Assembly: GCF_023094165.1 (NCBI RefSeq)
Contig: NZ_JALMDK010000021.1
Coordinates: forward strand, 61,967 to 125,966
Reading direction: 5' to 3'
DNA from: Crossiella sp. S99.2
Lineage (GTDB): Bacteria > Actinomycetota > Actinomycetes > Mycobacteriales > Pseudonocardiaceae
DNA: 64,000 nt
This document shows positions 61,902 to 64,000 of this stretch, one piece after another. The position numbers were made by a program, and so were the translations under genes. The notes under the pieces are model-generated. The model saw nothing but the letters and a program-made list of their open reading frames with translations. It had not been told where the DNA came from and ran no database searches. Position 1 is the first letter of the stretch. Each line of letters opens with the position of its first letter.

Positions 61902-63815
61902 ATGACCGCAGTGGATCCAGCCCGCACGACCGAGCGCGAGGCCCGTCAGGTAGCGGAGCAGGCGCGCGAGACGCAGTGGCGCAAGCCCAGCTTCGGCAAG
62001 GAGCTGTTCCTCGGGCGACTACGCCTGGAACTGATCCACCCGCACCCACAGGGCGATGAGCTGACCCGCCGCCGCGGTGAGGAGTTCCTCACCCGGCTGC
62101 GGGCCTTCTGCGCCAACGAGATCGACGGCGCCCGGATCGAGCGCGAGGCGAAGATCCCGGACGAGGTCTTCGACGGGCTGCGCCGGATCGGCGCGCTGGG
62201 CATGAAGATCGACCCGGAGTACGGCGGGCTCGGGCTGTCCCAGGTCTACTACAACAAGGCGCTGATGCTGGTCGGCTCGGTCAGCCCGGCCATCGGCGCG
62301 CTGTTGTCCGCGCACCAGTCGATCGGGGTGCCGCAACCGCTCAAGCAGTTCGGCACACCGGAGCAGAAGCGGAAGTACCTGCCGCGCTGCGCGAGCACCG
62401 ACATCACCGCCTTCCTGCTCACCGAACCGGATGTGGGCAGCGACCCGGCCCGGCTGGCCACCACGGCCACCCCGACCGAGGACGGCGGCTACCTGCTCGA
62501 CGGCGTGAAGTTGTGGACCACCAACGGGGTCGTGGCCGATCTGCTGGTGGTGATGGCCCGGGTGCCCAAGTCTGAGGGCAGGCGCGGCGGGATCACCGCG
62601 TTCGTGGTGGAGGGCAACGCCGAGGGCGTCACCGTGGAGCGGCGCAACGCGTTCATGGGCCTGCGCGGGCTGGAGAACGGGGTCACCAGGTTCCACCAGG
62701 TCAAGGTGCCTGCCGAGGACCGGATCGGCGAGGAGGGGCAGGGCCTCAAGATCGCCCTGACCACGCTGAACACCGGCAGGCTCTCACTGCCCGCGATGTG
62801 CGCGGGCGCGGCCAAGTGGTGCCTGAAGATCGCTCGGGAGTGGGCGGCGGAACGGGTGCAATGGGGCCGTCCGGTCGGCGAGCACGAGGCGGTGTCGAGC
62901 AAGATCGCCTTCATCGCGGCCACCGCGTTCGCGCTGGAGGCGGTGCTGGACCTGTCCAGCGAGATGGCCGATGAGGAACGCAACGACATCCGGATCGAGG
63001 CCGCGCTGGCCAAGCTCTACGGGTCGGAACTGGCCTGGCTGGTCGCGGACGAACTGGTGCAGATCCGCGGCGGCCGGGGCTATGAGACGGCCGAATCGCT
63101 GGCCGCCCGCGGCGAACGCGGCGTGCCTGCCGAGCAGATCCTGCGCGACCTGCGGATCAACCGGATCTTCGAGGGCTCCACCGAGATCATGCACCTGCTG
63201 ATCGCCCGCGAGGCGGTGGACGCGCACCTGTCGGTGGCTGGCGACATCATCGACCCGGACGCCGACACCGGCCGCAAGGTCAAGGCCGCGGCCAGGGCGG
63301 GCGCGTTCTACGCGAAGTGGCTGCCCACGCTGACCGTGGGCAAGGGCCAGTTGCCCAGCAGCTTCACCGAGTTCGGCCAGCTGGCCACGCACCTGCGGTT
63401 CGTGGAACGGGCCAGCCGCAAACTGGCCCGGCAGACCTTCTACGCGATGTCCCGCTGGCAGGGGAAGATGGAGCGCAAGCAGGTCTTCCTGGGCCGGATC
63501 GTGGACATCGGCGCGGAACTGTTCGCCATCAGCGCCACCTGCGTGCGCGCCCAGTGGCTGGACACCCCCGCGGCCCGCGACCTGGCGGAGGCGTTCTGCC
63601 GCCAGGCCAGGGTGCGGGTGGACGAACTGTTCACCCGGCTGTGGACCAACACCGACGACTCCGACTCCCGCCTGGCCCGCCAGGTCCTCGCCGGCGAACA
63701 CACCTGGCTGGAGGAGGGCATCCTCGACCCCTCCCTGCCAGGCGCCTGGATCGCCGACGCGACCCCGGGCCCCTCCGAGTCCGAAAACGTCCACCGCCAC
63801 CCCGGCCAAACCTGA
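61902..63815 (+). CDS. Acyl-CoA dehydrogenase, very-long-chain type
   Basis: A 637-residue FAD enzyme longer than ordinary acyl-CoA dehydrogenases (~380), with a C-terminal ~200-residue extension as in VLCAD/ACAD9-type proteins. Motifs are FLLTEPDVGSDPARLATTAT, LWTTNGVVADLL, IRGGRGYETAESLA and IFEGSTEIMHLLIAREAVD. It oxidises an acyl-CoA to the trans-2-enoyl form. ATG at 61902. Preceded by a palindromic operator candidate. Confidence 0.93.
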   Translation: MTAVDPARTTEREARQVAEQARETQWRKPSFGKELFLGRLRLELIHPHPQGDELTRRRGEEFLTRLRAFCANEIDGARIEREAKIPDEVFDGLRRIGALGMKIDPEYGGLGLSQVYYNKALMLVGSVSPAIGALLSAHQSIGVPQPLKQFGTPEQKRKYLPRCASTDITAFLLTEPDVGSDPARLATTATPTEDGGYLLDGVKLWTTNGVVADLLVVMARVPKSEGRRGGITAFVVEGNAEGVTVERRNAFMGLRGLENGVTRFHQVKVPAEDRIGEEGQGLKIALTTLNTGRLSLPAMCAGAAKWCLKIAREWAAERVQWGRPVGEHEAVSSKIAFIAATAFALEAVLDLSSEMADEERNDIRIEAALAKLYGSELAWLVADELVQIRGGRGYETAESLAARGERGVPAEQILRDLRINRIFEGSTEIMHLLIAREAVDAHLSVAGDIIDPDADTGRKVKAAARAGAFYAKWLPTLTVGKGQLPSSFTEFGQLATHLRFVERASRKLARQTFYAMSRWQGKMERKQVFLGRIVDIGAELFAISATCVRAQWLDTPAARDLAEAFCRQARVRVDELFTRLWTNTDDSDSRLARQVLAGEHTWLEEGILDPSLPGAWIADATPGPSESENVHRHPGQT

Positions 63816-63865
63816 CCCACCCCCGGCCCGGCCACCCACCGGGCCGGGCCGGGCCGGCTGGCCGG

Positions 63866-63935
63866 AGTGTTGGCCGTTGTTGTACGCCAACTTGGCCAAA
63901 CTGGTACGCCGGTTTGGCCCAAGTGGTACTGACGT
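63866..63935. repeat. Palindromic intergenic repeat, copy B
   Basis: Related to the element at 13288-13344. Shared blocks are TTGGCC, GTACGCCAA, TTGGCC-AAAC/CAAC, CCGGTT(T/G)GG and CTGACGTG/TCAGTG. ACTTGGCCAAAC and GTTTGGCCCAAGT form a stem with one bulged base. It lies 50 nt after the acyl-CoA dehydrogenase stop, again at a gene end. Nothing further can be called up to 64000. Confidence 0.65.
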
Positions 63936-64000
63936 GCCCCGAAAAATCCGGACTCGACCCAAAAGGAAAATATCACGCCGCCGACTGGTTCACAAACCAC

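Overview
High-GC actinobacterial chromosome, most likely Pseudonocardiales/Pseudonocardiaceae. The evidence is extreme GC3 codon usage, many GTG starts, a mycolata-like PE/PPE/EspG set, DUF2550, NucS, a Cys-to-Asp MurA and paired DUF3558 lipoproteins. The genus cannot be fixed from the sequence alone (Crossiella-like is only a guess). I saw no tRNA, rRNA, CRISPR array or insertion sequence.

The backbone is the block known from Mycobacterium as argS-lysA-hom-thrC-thrB-rho-rpmE-prfA-prmC-sua5-wecA-atpI-atpBEFHAGDC-DUF2550-pduO-murA, read here mostly on the minus strand from about 60.0 kb down to 11.4 kb. Accessory genes are inserted at several joints. Between thrC and thrB lie DUF3558 lipoproteins, a PE/PPE/EspG triad and membrane proteins. 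Between rho and rpmE lies a 10.8-kb island with a two-component system, a class III lanthipeptide synthetase, its tiny precursor gene, an AMP-ligase/aldehyde-dehydrogenase fusion and a ketosynthase. Between prfA and prmC lies a HAF-repeat secreted protein. Between prmC and wecA lie an acyltransferase, cyclase-family protein, AraC regulator, VOC protein, UvrA-like ABC protein and polysaccharide deacetylase. Between atpD and atpC lies an oppositely oriented SigE-family sigma factor with a membrane partner.

Region by region: 0-9.2 kb carries zinc-ribbon and P-loop proteins, NucS mismatch endonuclease, an amino-acid permease, a NUDIX hydrolase, a crotonase, an FAD monooxygenase divergent from a TetR regulator, and an isochorismatase-like hydrolase divergent from a GATase-AraC regulator. 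9.2-13.3 kb has a B12-dependent acyl-CoA mutase, MurA and a cobalamin adenosyltransferase (mutase and cofactor-making enzyme are close neighbours). 13.4-23.6 kb is the F1Fo ATP synthase locus. 24-36 kb covers envelope precursor synthesis (WecA), accessory genes and translation factors. 36-46 kb is the natural-product island. 46.5-60 kb is rho and the aspartate-family amino-acid genes. 60-64 kb has DUF3105 and DUF305 membrane-anchored proteins and a large acyl-CoA dehydrogenase behind a palindromic operator candidate.

The strongest candidate for something undescribed is the island at 36.4-46.2 kb. A 34-codon ORF starting 8 nt after the LanKC stop codon has a class III leader motif (VLDLQ) and one perfect Ser-x-x-Ser-x-x-x-Cys ring motif. 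Nearby on the same strand are a LuxE/LuxC-like AMP-ligase/acyl-reductase fusion and a KAS II, which raises the possibility of a lipid-linked class III lanthipeptide or of two adjacent pathways.
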